From Flavobacterium branchiicola (GTDB taxonomy: Bacteria > Bacteroidota > Bacteroidia > Flavobacteriales > Flavobacteriaceae), in assembly GCF_018383905.1 (NCBI RefSeq), contig NZ_JAGYWA010000011.1:61734-125733 (forward strand): a stretch of 64,000 bases of DNA, in the 5' to 3' direction. A program made the translations under genes and the position numbers. The notes under the pieces are model-generated. The model did not search any database, was not told where the DNA came from, and saw nothing but the letters and a program-made list of their open reading frames with translations. Each line of letters starts with the position of its first letter. Within the stretch, counting starts at the first letter, position 1. This document shows, piece by piece, positions 26,249 to 34,216 of the stretch.

Positions 26249-26722
26249 ATGAAAAATGTATTGTTGATAGCGACTTTTTTATGCAGTAGTTTTTTAATTG
26301 CACAAGAGGGTACTAATATGAAAAAAGTAGTTACGCCACCAGAAAAGGTGAAATTTGCTTTTGAAAGAGAATATCCGGGAAAAGTATCAGTTTGGTCTGA
26401 AGAATATGTTGGTGACGACAATGATGAAATTAGGTATGAAGCCAAATTTAAAACAGATAAAAATACAGAAGCCGTAGCGGTTTATGATAATCTGGGTGTT
26501 TTAAAAGCGTATGAATTGCAAATTCCATTGAGTCAGTTGCCAAAAAAAGCACAAAATTATTTAAAGAAAAACTATGCGGCAAAGGCAATTAAAGAAATTG
26601 CTGTTGTTGTAGATGATAAAACTAAAACTACTTATGAAGTTGGAGTACAAAAAGACTCCAAATTTTATGATGTTGTTTTCGATAAAAATGGTGGTTTTGA
26701 TGTTAGTATTGAGAAAAATTAG
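26249..26722 (+). CDS. Secreted PepSY-like protein (first copy)
   Basis: Exported protein of 157 residues. The start at 26249 gives a clean signal peptide (MKNVLLIATFLCSSFLIAQ); the in-frame ATG at 26222 only adds a leader. The mature part has two repeats of the PepSY-like/DUF2874 fold (VKFAFEREYPGKVSVWSEEY then EIRYEAKFKTDKNTEAVAVY; LPKKAQNYLKKNYAAKAIKE then TTYEVGVQK). Such proteins are periplasmic and are thought to bind or inhibit other proteins, but their function is not established. It follows the LytS/LytTR pair by about 100 bp, and a paralogue follows it. Confidence 0.85.
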   Translation: MKNVLLIATFLCSSFLIAQEGTNMKKVVTPPEKVKFAFEREYPGKVSVWSEEYVGDDNDEIRYEAKFKTDKNTEAVAVYDNLGVLKAYELQIPLSQLPKKAQNYLKKNYAAKAIKEIAVVVDDKTKTTYEVGVQKDSKFYDVVFDKNGGFDVSIEKN

Positions 26723-26793
26723 CAGCTTTTAACGGATATCAAAAAATATATGTAAAAACTTACATTTTTTAAAAAGTAAGATCTTTATTATGT

Positions 26794-26801
26794 TATATTT
26801 G
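26794..26801 (+). promoter_or_regulatory. -7 box of the second PepSY-like gene
   Basis: TATATTTG, a perfect TAnnTTTG match, 29 bp before the ATG at 26831. It suggests that the second PepSY-like gene can be transcribed on its own. Confidence 0.5.
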
Positions 26802-26830
26802 AACTCTAAAATTTTAATAATAACATATAA

Positions 26831-27325
26831 ATGAAAAACGTTCTTTTATTTGGTGCCTTTCTGTACTGTAGTTTGACAATGTGTCAAAACGGAGTTTTGG
26901 TGCCGCCCGATAATGTAATAATGGCTTTTGAAAAACAATACCCTAATAATAAACAGAGAACCTGGACAATAGAGTACGGTACAGATGATGAAACAAGATT
27001 TGAAGCAAAATTTAAAACAGCAGCAAAAACAACGGGGTATGCACTTTATGATCAATATGGTGTTTTTAAATCTTATAAAGAGCAAGTAACAAATACTAAA
27101 CTTCCTAAAAATGCACAGCTTTATCTGGATAGTAATTTTTCTGTAAAAACTAAGTCAAAAAGAAAGTCTAAGATAATAGCAAAACCGATTGCAAGAGAGA
27201 CGTTTAGTGTTATAGATGCAAAGAACAAATTATTATATGAAGTTGGCGTAAAAAAGGAAGGAAAGAATTATCATTTATTCTTTGACGAGCAGGGAAATTA
27301 CATAAGAACAGTTCAGATTAAATAA
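26831..27325 (+). CDS. Secreted PepSY-like protein (second copy)
   Basis: Paralogue of the preceding gene, 164 residues, signal peptide MKNVLLFGAFLYCSLTMCQ. Same order of motifs (NVIMAFEKQYPNNKQRTWTI, ETRFEAKFKTAAKTTGYALY, LPKNAQLYLDSNF, NKLLYEVGVKKEGKNYHLFF). It has a Lys-rich insertion (KTKSKRKSKIIAKP) that the first copy lacks. Overall similarity is modest, so the duplication is old. A strong palindromic terminator ends the unit 39 bp later. Confidence 0.85.
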   Translation: MKNVLLFGAFLYCSLTMCQNGVLVPPDNVIMAFEKQYPNNKQRTWTIEYGTDDETRFEAKFKTAAKTTGYALYDQYGVFKSYKEQVTNTKLPKNAQLYLDSNFSVKTKSKRKSKIIAKPIARETFSVIDAKNKLLYEVGVKKEGKNYHLFFDEQGNYIRTVQIK

Positions 27326-27363
27326 CAAAAAACACTTACTAATTCAATTATAATTAATGGACA

Positions 27364-27397
27364 AACCCGACAAGTTTTAAAACTTGTCGGGTTTTGT
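27364..27397 (+). terminator. Terminator after the PepSY-like genes
   Basis: Perfect 30-bp palindrome (arms AACCCGACAAGTTTT and AAAACTTGTCGGGTT, 27364-27393) followed by T residues. The same core (CCCGACAgGTTTT) recurs at 55231-55261, so this is a repeated terminator type. The rest of the gap to 27580 holds only a degenerate CTTTGCG/CTTAGCG repeat stretch. Confidence 0.9.
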
Positions 27398-27580
27398 TTT
27401 TATGCGTTTTTTGTTTCAAGTTTGAAGTTGATATTCTTTGTGTGTTTATAGCTGCAAGGGGGCAAGTTTTTTAAACTATAAGTATAGAAATGCAAAGTTC
27501 GTAAAGCTTTATGTAAAAAACTTTGCGAACCTTGCGTAAAACTTAGCGTTCTCTGCGGTTAAACTTGAAACCTGAAACTT

Positions 27581-28345
27581 TTAAAGCATCATTCCTCCTG
27601 ACACTTCAATGCGCTGCGCGTTAACCCAACGTGCATCTTCTGTACATAAAAATGCAACCACACCTCCAATGTCATCTGGTAAACCAACTCTTCCTAAAGC
27701 TGTTAACGAGGCAATATGTTGATTTAGTTGTTCATTATCTCTTACTGCACCATGACCAAAATCTGTTTCTATTGCGCCCGGAGCAACAATATTTACTTTG
27801 ATTTTTCTTGCGCCTAATTCTTTAGCCTGGTATTTTGTAAGTGTTTCCATTGCACCTTTCATAGAAGCATAAGCCGCATATCCGGGAAAAGAAAAACGAG
27901 CCAAACCTGTTGAAATATTTACGATTCCGCCGCCATCATTCATAACATTCAATGATTTTTGAGTTAAAAAGAAAGGCCCTTTAAATTGAATATTACTTAA
28001 TTCGTCAAAATCAGTTTCTGTAGTTTCGATAAAAGGTTTGTGAATTCCGATTCCGGCATTATTAACCAGAAAATCAAATTTATCAGTATTAAAAATGTTT
28101 TTTAAAGTTGCTTTTACTTCTCCTAAAAAAGCATCAAAAGTATCTGATTTAGCTACATTCAACTGTAGAGAAGCGGCTCTTTGACCTAAGCTTTCAATTT
28201 CTTTGACAACCATATCAGCTTCTTCCTTTTTACTATTGTAGGTTATTATTACGTCGATTCCTTTTTTTGCAATTGCAATTGCCATGTTTTTTCCTAAGCC
28301 TCTGCTTCCTCCGGTTACCAAAGCTATTTTTGTATTTACTGCCAT
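27581..28345 (-). CDS. Short-chain dehydrogenase/reductase
   Basis: SDR oxidoreductase of 254 residues from the ATG at 28345 (MAVNTKIALVTGGSRGLGKN); the longer frame adds an unlikely leader. Classical-SDR motifs: cofactor-binding TGGSRGLG (about 11-18), NNAG, an active-site Ser in IVNISTG, and YASMK with catalytic Tyr/Lys. The Gly-rich start and the absence of an acidic residue at the end of strand 2 favour NADPH. The substrate is unknown. An AraC regulator gene lies upstream on the same strand across a simple-sequence repeat and may control it. Confidence 0.9.
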   Translation of the reverse strand: MAVNTKIALVTGGSRGLGKNMAIAIAKKGIDVIITYNSKKEEADMVVKEIESLGQRAASLQLNVAKSDTFDAFLGEVKATLKNIFNTDKFDFLVNNAGIGIHKPFIETTETDFDELSNIQFKGPFFLTQKSLNVMNDGGGIVNISTGLARFSFPGYAAYASMKGAMETLTKYQAKELGARKIKVNIVAPGAIETDFGHGAVRDNEQLNQHIASLTALGRVGLPDDIGGVVAFLCTEDARWVNAQRIEVSGGMML

Positions 28346-28572
28346 TTTTTTAATTGTTAATTGTGAGTTTGTAAAATGTGAAATGTTGCTTGTGAAAATT
28401 ATCATTTAATTTTCTGATTTAATAAGACAAAGGTAGGAGTGAAGTAGAGTTGGGGAATTGTAAATATCAAACTGATGTTTGCGAAATTCAAATCATGTAG
28501 TAAATTTCAATTTTTTTAAATCCCAAATTCCAATTGCACAACTTTGTCAAAGTTTTAAACTTTGACAAAGTT

Positions 28573-28674
28573 CTACTGAAACCTGAAACCTGAAACCTGA
28601 AACCTGAAACCTGAAACCTGAAACCTGAAACCTGAACCTGAAACCTGAACCTGAAAAACCTGAAACCTGAAACA
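28573..28674. repeat. Heptanucleotide simple repeat (CCTGAAA)n
   Basis: A run of CCTGAAA units, with two slipped CCTGAA units and one longer unit, fills about 28573-28674, directly after the AraC stop codon and in front of the SDR gene. A TTTGTCAAAGTTT/AAACTTTGACAAAG inverted pair lies just before it (about 28542-28572). The repeat does not lie in a coding frame. Confidence 0.9.
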
Positions 28675-28678
28675 AAAA

Positions 28679-29602
28679 CTAACTCCTAAAAGCTAGTGGC
28701 GTTAATGAAGTTTGTTTTTTAAAGAAATTAGAAAAATGTGCTAATTCTTCAAAACCAAGCGAAAAGGCAATTTCAGAAATGTTCCAATCTGTTTGTTTTA
28801 AAAGGATTTTAGCTTCGTTTGTTAATCTGGAACTAATTAATTCTGTGGTGGTTTTTCCGGTATTTTCCTTTAAAACCTTATTTAAATGATTGACGTGAAC
28901 GGATAATCTGGAAGCAAAATCTTTAGCGGTTCTCAATTCCAGTTTTTGATGTGGTGATTCAATTGGGAATTGTCGTTCTAATAATTCCGCAAATAAAGAG
29001 GATACTCTCGCAGCTGAATTATGTTTAGAATATAAAGCAGTTATCGGTTGTAATTTTTGTCCGAAGTGAATTAATTCCGCGACATAATTTCGAATTAAAT
29101 CATACTTATAAATATAATCGGAATTGATTTCTTTTTGTATTTTGTTGAAAATCAATTCAACTTCTGAAACTTCTTCGTCTGAAAGTTGAAAAATAGGATA
29201 ACCGTTTGAAGCAAAAATAGGAAGACCGTCTAAATCAATTCCGCTTTTGTTTTTGGATAAAAATTCACTTGTAAAAACACAAAATTGTCCCGATTGATTG
29301 GTGTCTTGTGGTAGATAATTATACGGAATTTTGGGAGTTGCAAATAACAATCCCTGTTTTTTGATTTCGATTATTTTGTCGGCATATTCCGCTTTGTTTT
29401 TACCTTTTATCAAACTTATTTTATAATAAGCTCTTCTGTCATAAGGCATCACTGATTTTCCCTGCATGCGCTCAAGAAGTTCTTTAATATCAAAAACATT
29501 AAAATGACCAATTTCTTTTTGAATATCATTTGGAAGCAAAGAGTTCGGATCGACTGTTGAGCCTTCTGTAATGTCCTGGTAAAAAGAATCAAGGGATTTC
29601 AT
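28679..29602 (-). CDS. AraC-family transcriptional regulator
   Basis: Regulator of 307 residues from the ATG at 29602 (MKSLDSFYQDITEGSTVDPN); the frame reaches further upstream, but that stretch is low-complexity repeat DNA. The N-terminal sensor part is cupin-like and diverged. The C-terminal double helix-turn-helix has LKENTGKTTTELISSRLTNE and NISEIAFSLGFEELAHFSNF, with the ending TSLTPLAFRS. This group is often found beside short-chain dehydrogenase or oxidoreductase genes, as here, but no target is proven. Inducer unknown. Confidence 0.9.
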   Translation of the reverse strand: MKSLDSFYQDITEGSTVDPNSLLPNDIQKEIGHFNVFDIKELLERMQGKSVMPYDRRAYYKISLIKGKNKAEYADKIIEIKKQGLLFATPKIPYNYLPQDTNQSGQFCVFTSEFLSKNKSGIDLDGLPIFASNGYPIFQLSDEEVSEVELIFNKIQKEINSDYIYKYDLIRNYVAELIHFGQKLQPITALYSKHNSAARVSSLFAELLERQFPIESPHQKLELRTAKDFASRLSVHVNHLNKVLKENTGKTTTELISSRLTNEAKILLKQTDWNISEIAFSLGFEELAHFSNFFKKQTSLTPLAFRS

Positions 29603-29935
29603 ATTGCAGAGAATTGTAAAATTCAAATATACGAAAAAAATAAAGACTGGTTTTTGGTTGTTTAAAGTTTCAGGTTTCAAGTTGGGTTTGACTGCAAACA
29701 AAGAGCGCAAAAAAAAATATTGGAGACGAATTGGCTCGCAAAGGCGCGAAGGCGCTAAGGCACAAAGTTTTTTTAATGTTGTTGTGGATATGTCTCGCAA
29801 AGGCGCAAAAACGCAAAGTTTTTTCAAAGCTTATTCAAATATAACCCAAGGTTTCAACCTTGGGTACGTATGGTAAATAAATGCGCTCCCAATATTGAAA
29901 CCTTAAGCCTTAGCGCCTTCGTGGCGAAAAAAAAA
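29603..29935. repeat. Gap with degenerate CGCAAAGGCGC repeats and a hairpin
   Basis: The 333-bp gap holds GGCGCGAAGGCGCTAAGGC, CTCGCAAAGGCGCAAAAACG and related units, plus a perfect hairpin CCCAAGGTTTCAACCTTGGG at 29845-29864. Apparent frames through it are artefacts of the repeats. The promoter of the AraC gene should lie at its left end. Confidence 0.6.
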
Positions 29936-30499
29936 TCAAAACAAACTCCTCTGCACAAATTCAGGCTCTGGATTACTTCCAAATTTATAAGTATCAATTA
30001 TAAAAAACTGTTTTTTGATGGGATCAAGTTCTCTCAGAACAATTTCCTGACAGAGGAAATCAATATTAATTTTAGTAAAAAGCTGAGATGCAATTTTAAG
30101 ATTTTCGGGAGTTAATCTTCGCCCGATTGACATGTGCGGGTCGTCACTTTTTTTAAGCTTTAAAGATTTTAAAGTTTCCTGAGTCTTTTTCATGACTGGT
30201 TTAAGATTGTTTTTAGAATCTTCATTTGGCGCAGCAAAAAAGGCTCCGCTATTCTCATAAGAATCAAAATGATCTAAATGAACAGGAAAAGGTGTAAAAG
30301 TATCACAGATTTTAAAAATCTTTTGTTTGTGTTTTTCTATTTCTGAATCGTCAATTGTAAATTCACAAATCGTAATATGTGCAATAGAATTAGAACTGCT
30401 ATACCAGCCGATTTTGCTTTTTAAATCTTCTTTCATTGTTTTGAAAGAATTAATTACTTCAAGAGAAGGATAAATTGCGACTGAATACTTTTTTTCCAT
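29936..30499 (-). CDS. 2'-5' RNA ligase/cyclic phosphodiesterase-like (2H) protein
   Basis: Protein of 187 residues (start ATG 30499, MEKKYSVAIYPSLEVINSF) of the 2H phosphoesterase superfamily, which acts on 2',3'-cyclic or 2'-5' phosphodiester ends of RNA or nucleotides. Both catalytic tetrapeptides are present as HITI (in AHITICEF) and HMSI (in PHMSIGRRL), about 95 residues apart, the normal spacing. It follows a small receiver-like gene by 23 bp on the same strand. Biological substrate unknown. Confidence 0.85.
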   Translation of the reverse strand: MEKKYSVAIYPSLEVINSFKTMKEDLKSKIGWYSSSNSIAHITICEFTIDDSEIEKHKQKIFKICDTFTPFPVHLDHFDSYENSGAFFAAPNEDSKNNLKPVMKKTQETLKSLKLKKSDDPHMSIGRRLTPENLKIASQLFTKINIDFLCQEIVLRELDPIKKQFFIIDTYKFGSNPEPEFVQRSLF

Positions 30500-30522
30500 T
30501 TTTAGGGCTTTGAATTGCAAAT

Positions 30523-30837
30523 TTAAAGCTTTCCTTTCAAATGTAATCGGTGTAAAATCTCAGATTTCAATAAACCGCTTCCGCCGCCAAAATGCTCGAT
30601 GACTTCTACATCTGGTTGGTTTTTTAAGCAGAAAGAGGTAAATTCTTTTTCGACATGATCTTCAATTCCGGAACTCAAAAGAACAATGTCTATTTTGTGA
30701 TTTTGAAAATACTCCTGAGCTTCATTTTCGTTGTTGAAAGCAATCGCATTCCAGTTCTCATCGGCATTTACCAATCGAAGTAAAATAGCCAGAATGGCTT
30801 CATTTTTTCCCAGTAATAAAAATTCAAGAGTTTTCAT
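30523..30837 (-). CDS. Small receiver-like protein lacking the phospho-acceptor Asp
   Basis: Protein of 104 residues, not assigned to a named family with certainty. The alternation of strands and helices is like a CheY receiver: strand 1 MKTLEFLLLGKNEA, strand 3 KIDIVLLSSGIEDHVEKEF, strand 4 DVEVIEHFGGGSGLL. The usual Asp after the third strand is Ser in VLLSSG, and the N-terminal acidic pair is missing, so it would be a pseudo-receiver. It is the first gene of a pair with the 2H phosphoesterase gene. Confidence 0.7.
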   Translation of the reverse strand: MKTLEFLLLGKNEAILAILLRLVNADENWNAIAFNNENEAQEYFQNHKIDIVLLSSGIEDHVEKEFTSFCLKNQPDVEVIEHFGGGSGLLKSEILHRLHLKGKL

Positions 30838-31325
30838 GGTCTTTAGATTTATAAAGCAAATTTATCAGTATAAAGTTTATTCTGGACTTAATCTAGGATA
30901 AGAAATGAACTAAAAACTATTAAAATTTTCATAAAACTCAATATTATATTGATTGTTGATTAAAATTAAATCAGCCTCATATTTCAGAGGTTCAGTATTT
31001 TATAAATTTAACTAATTGTTGTGAACTTTAAAAAAATGTAAAGATTTTGTTAGAATGAGGAAAGCCGTAATGTTTTATGTAATGAGGCTTGTAAATTTGC
31101 CCTGTGAAAGTCGAGGTTTTAGATGTTTTTTTTACCTTTTTAATATCGCAGGCTTTTACAAAACTGTTTTTGGAGAAACAATTTAATTAATTAAAATTTG
31201 ACGCATTCATTTGATCGTGGGTACCTTTGTATAAGTTTGCAAGAATACAATAAAGTCTAATTTTACGGGGTTTTTAGATTTGGTTTAACAGACTAAATTT
31301 AAAGGCCCTTTTTTTATTTTCAAAA
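30838..31325. other. Intergenic region with a candidate plus-strand promoter
   Basis: No ORF is supported in this 488-bp gap. At 31197-31229 there is TTTG (31197-31200) and, 21 bp on, a perfect TACCTTTG box (31222-31229) on the plus strand. Only about 90 bp of non-coding sequence lies between it and the converging esterase stop at 31326. A small RNA is possible but unproven. Confidence 0.4.
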
Positions 31326-32264
31326 TTAAAGATTGTGACTCTTTAACCATTCCTGACAATCTGTTGTCCAGTTTTTACTTGTGTCTTTTACACCTAATCC
31401 AAAACCATGACCTCCATTTTGATATAAATGTAACTCGCAGGTAACTTCATGTTTTTTGAGTGCCAGATAATAGTTAATACTGTTTTCGGGAATTACAACG
31501 GTATCATCTGTTGCATGAACTAAAAAAGTTATTGGAGTCTGAACGGTAACATTCTTCTCGCCAGAGTACGAATCTATTAATTTTTGTGAAGGATTGTTTC
31601 CAAGTAAATTGGTCTGAGATCCTTTGTGTGTTATTTCGTTTTGCATTGAAATAACCGGATAAATTAAAATAGAAAAATCAGGTCTGGCACTTGTTTTTGA
31701 TGCCGTTTCGTATGTTTTATCATTATAATGTGTTGCCAGTGTTGCTGCCAAATGACCTCCGGCAGAAAACCCAATTGTACCAATTTTATTAGTATCGATA
31801 TTCCATTTTGCTGCATTTTCTCTCACATAGCGTACAGCTTCCTGAGCATCCTGAAGCGGTCCTATAGTTTTGTTTTTCATTATAGCATCATTGGGCAATC
31901 GATATTTTAAAACAAAGGCAACAATACCCAGATTATTGAACCATTGTGCCACTTTAGTTCCTTCTTTATCTATGGCAAGATGAGAATATCCTCCTCCCGG
32001 AAAAATAATTACAGCAGTTTGATTGGGCTTGGAAACAGCTGGAAGAAAAACAGTCAAAGTGGGTACAGTAACCAGACTGGTGCTTTGAAGCACTCCGTCT
32101 TTACTACTTTGATTTTCTTTATAAGTCGAGGATTGTATTTCGTCAGGGATTTTACTCCACAGCGGAATTATTTGGTTTTGTGCACTTACGGTATTAATGA
32201 ATACAAAAAATAGAAAGGCATTTATACAGGTCTTTGTTAATAATATTGATTTTAAGTTTTTCAC
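31326..32264 (-). CDS. Secreted alpha/beta-hydrolase (acetylesterase-like)
   Basis: Exported esterase, 312 residues if started at the GTG at 32264. That start gives a good signal peptide (MKNLKSILLTKTCINAFLFF then VFINTVSAQ), while the longer ATG frame (32375) puts 37 odd residues before it. The catalytic parts of the BD-FAE/acetylxylan-esterase-like group are present: oxyanion segment FPGGGYSHLA, nucleophile elbow GFSAGGHLAA, Asp in HATDDTVV, and His in NGGHGFGLG. It lies at the left border of the pectin locus, divergent from the uronate transporter gene. De-acetylation of pectic sugars is likely by context, but the substrate is not shown. Confidence 0.85.
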   Translation of the reverse strand: MKNLKSILLTKTCINAFLFFVFINTVSAQNQIIPLWSKIPDEIQSSTYKENQSSKDGVLQSTSLVTVPTLTVFLPAVSKPNQTAVIIFPGGGYSHLAIDKEGTKVAQWFNNLGIVAFVLKYRLPNDAIMKNKTIGPLQDAQEAVRYVRENAAKWNIDTNKIGTIGFSAGGHLAATLATHYNDKTYETASKTSARPDFSILIYPVISMQNEITHKGSQTNLLGNNPSQKLIDSYSGEKNVTVQTPITFLVHATDDTVVIPENSINYYLALKKHEVTCELHLYQNGGHGFGLGVKDTSKNWTTDCQEWLKSHNL

Positions 32265-32530
32265 GGGTACGAGGTTTATAGATTTAAGTTTATTTCTGTA
32301 AAGTTTGAGGAGGTCATTTTTGATGCGTTTATTGAAAATCCAAATATGATTTTGCAACAATAAATTCAAGTACAATTTTACCCCTTGAAACGGACTATTT
32401 TTACATATTAGGTTTTAACAAATATATTGTTTAATCTGTAAATTTGTATTATATTTTTTAAATCATGCGTTTATTTGCTATGATAAAATAATTTTTTATG
32501 TAATTTATTTGGTTTATAAAGATTTAAAAC

Positions 32531-32552
32531 TATATTTGTGCAATCGATTACA
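32531..32552 (+). promoter_or_regulatory. Promoter box plus LacI operator, transporter gene
   Basis: TATATTTG (32531-32538) is followed with no gap by the palindrome TGCAATCGATTACA (32539-32552), 106 bp before the transporter ATG. The same arrangement precedes kduI. A LacI-family dimer on this site would cover the transcription start. Confidence 0.8.
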
Positions 32553-32658
32553 TTATTTGATTTTGTTTAGTTTAAATCATTAGTTTTTAATGTTTTTAAA
32601 TTTAGTTCAAAGATGAAATCTAATAATTAAAAAACAAAAAACTAAGACTATCTAAACC

Positions 32659-34128
32659 ATGAACCAATCAGAAACCATTATTGCGAATCAAGCTGTAAAA
32701 TCTACAGGAAAATATCGTTGGAGTATCTGTGCATTACTCTTTTTTGCAACCACAATTAATTATCTTGACAGACAAGTTCTTTCGTTAACATGGAGCGATT
32801 TTATAGCCCCGGAATTTCACTGGACCAATAACGATTACGGAAACATCACCGCTTTGTTTTCTATTTTTTATGCTGTATCACTTTTGTTTGCAGGTAGATT
32901 TGTAGATTGGTTAGATACAAAAAAAGGATTTCTTTGGGCAATTGGTATCTGGTCTGTAGGAGCTTGTTTGCATGCATTTTGCGGAATTGCAACTTCAGGA
33001 ATTATTACCGGTAACTGGTTAGTAGGATTTCATGGTTCAAAAGAAATAATCAGTACGGTGAGTGATACTGCATTGGTAATCAATGTAAGTGTGTCATTAT
33101 TTATTTTTGCCCGTTTTGTTTTGGCAGTTGGTGAAGCCGGGAACTTTCCTGCGGCTATTAAAACTACAGCCGAATATTTTCCTAAAAAAGATCGAGCATT
33201 TGCAACTAGTATTTTCAATGCCGGTGCAACTGTTGGAGCTTTAGCTGCTCCAATTACAATTCCTTTTATTGCGGAATCTTTTGGTTGGGAAATGTCTTTT
33301 ATTATTATTGGAGCTTTAGGATTTATCTGGATGGGTTTCTGGATGTTTATGTATGATAAACCTGAAAAACATTCAAGAGTAACGACAGAGGAACTAGCTT
33401 ATATTCAGCAAGATGATATTGCAGATCGTAAACTAGAAGGATATGTTCCGGAAACCTCTTCAAAAGTTTCTTTAATGGAATGTTTTAAATACAAACAAAC
33501 GTGGGCTTTTGCGTTCGGAAAGTTTATGACTGATGGAGTTTGGTGGTTCTTTTTATTCTGGACTCCGGCTTATTTAAGTTCTGTTTACGGAATGGATTCT
33601 ACAGAAGCAGCTTTGCCATTGTTTGTACTTTATATGATTACATTATTATCGATTATAGGAGGCTGGTTGCCAACTTATTTTGTGGAGAAAAAGGGAATGA
33701 ATCCGTACGAAGGAAGAATGAGAGCCATGTTGATCTTTGCATTTTTTCCTTTATTAGCATTAATCGCGCAGCCTTTGGGTTATATAAGTTACTGGATTCC
33801 AATAATCATTATCGGAATTGCAGGAGCAGCACACCAATCCTGGTCGGCAAATATTTTTACTACTGTAGGGGATATGTTTCCTAAAAAAGCAATTGCAACC
33901 ATTACAGGAATTGGAGGATTAGCGGGAGGAGTTGGTTCTACAATTATTAATAAAGGTTCTGGATTATTATTTGATCACGCCAAAGAAACTAATATGGTTT
34001 TTATGGGCTTTAAAGGTATTGAGGCTGGTTATTTTATTATTTTCTCTATTTGTGCTGTTTGTTACTTAACAGGTTGGATTGTAATGAAGTCATTAGTTCC
34101 TAAATACAGCCCGATTACAAATTTATAA
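32659..34128 (+). CDS. MFS hexuronate transporter (ExuT-like)
   Basis: Inner-membrane sugar-acid:proton symporter of the anion:cation symporter branch of the MFS, 489 residues with about 12 membrane segments. The start is typical of this group (YRWSICALLFFATTINYLDR), with the signature LAVGEAGNFPAAIKTTAEYF and the inter-domain loop around residues 236-270. It carries galacturonate, glucuronate or unsaturated uronates into the cytoplasm, by context with the downstream uronate genes. First gene of the catabolic block; promoter overlaps a LacI-type operator. kduI follows after 88 bp with its own operator. Confidence 0.9.
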   Translation: MNQSETIIANQAVKSTGKYRWSICALLFFATTINYLDRQVLSLTWSDFIAPEFHWTNNDYGNITALFSIFYAVSLLFAGRFVDWLDTKKGFLWAIGIWSVGACLHAFCGIATSGIITGNWLVGFHGSKEIISTVSDTALVINVSVSLFIFARFVLAVGEAGNFPAAIKTTAEYFPKKDRAFATSIFNAGATVGALAAPITIPFIAESFGWEMSFIIIGALGFIWMGFWMFMYDKPEKHSRVTTEELAYIQQDDIADRKLEGYVPETSSKVSLMECFKYKQTWAFAFGKFMTDGVWWFFLFWTPAYLSSVYGMDSTEAALPLFVLYMITLLSIIGGWLPTYFVEKKGMNPYEGRMRAMLIFAFFPLLALIAQPLGYISYWIPIIIIGIAGAAHQSWSANIFTTVGDMFPKKAIATITGIGGLAGGVGSTIINKGSGLLFDHAKETNMVFMGFKGIEAGYFIIFSICAVCYLTGWIVMKSLVPKYSPITNL

Positions 34129-34180
34129 TATAGAAACAGTTTTTTTTCGTCTTTAATGATGCTTTTTAAATATAAAAATA

Positions 34181-34202
34181 TAATTTTGTGCAATCGATTA
34201 CA
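34181..34202 (+). promoter_or_regulatory. Promoter box plus LacI operator, kduI
   Basis: TAATTTTG (34181-34188) directly followed by TGCAATCGATTACA (34189-34202), 14 bp before the kduI start codon. The operator is identical to the one before the transporter gene. Confidence 0.8.
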
Positions 34203-34216
34203 TTAAATTAAAAATT

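Noticed and set aside
29603..29876. Plus-strand frame and N-terminal extension of the AraC gene
   Set aside because: Both translate low-complexity CGCAAAGGCGC repeat DNA; the AraC homology begins at the internal ATG at 29602.
32265..32375. ATG start of the left esterase at 32375
   Set aside because: It would place 37 residues before an otherwise well-formed signal peptide; the GTG at 32264 gives a normal secreted protein.
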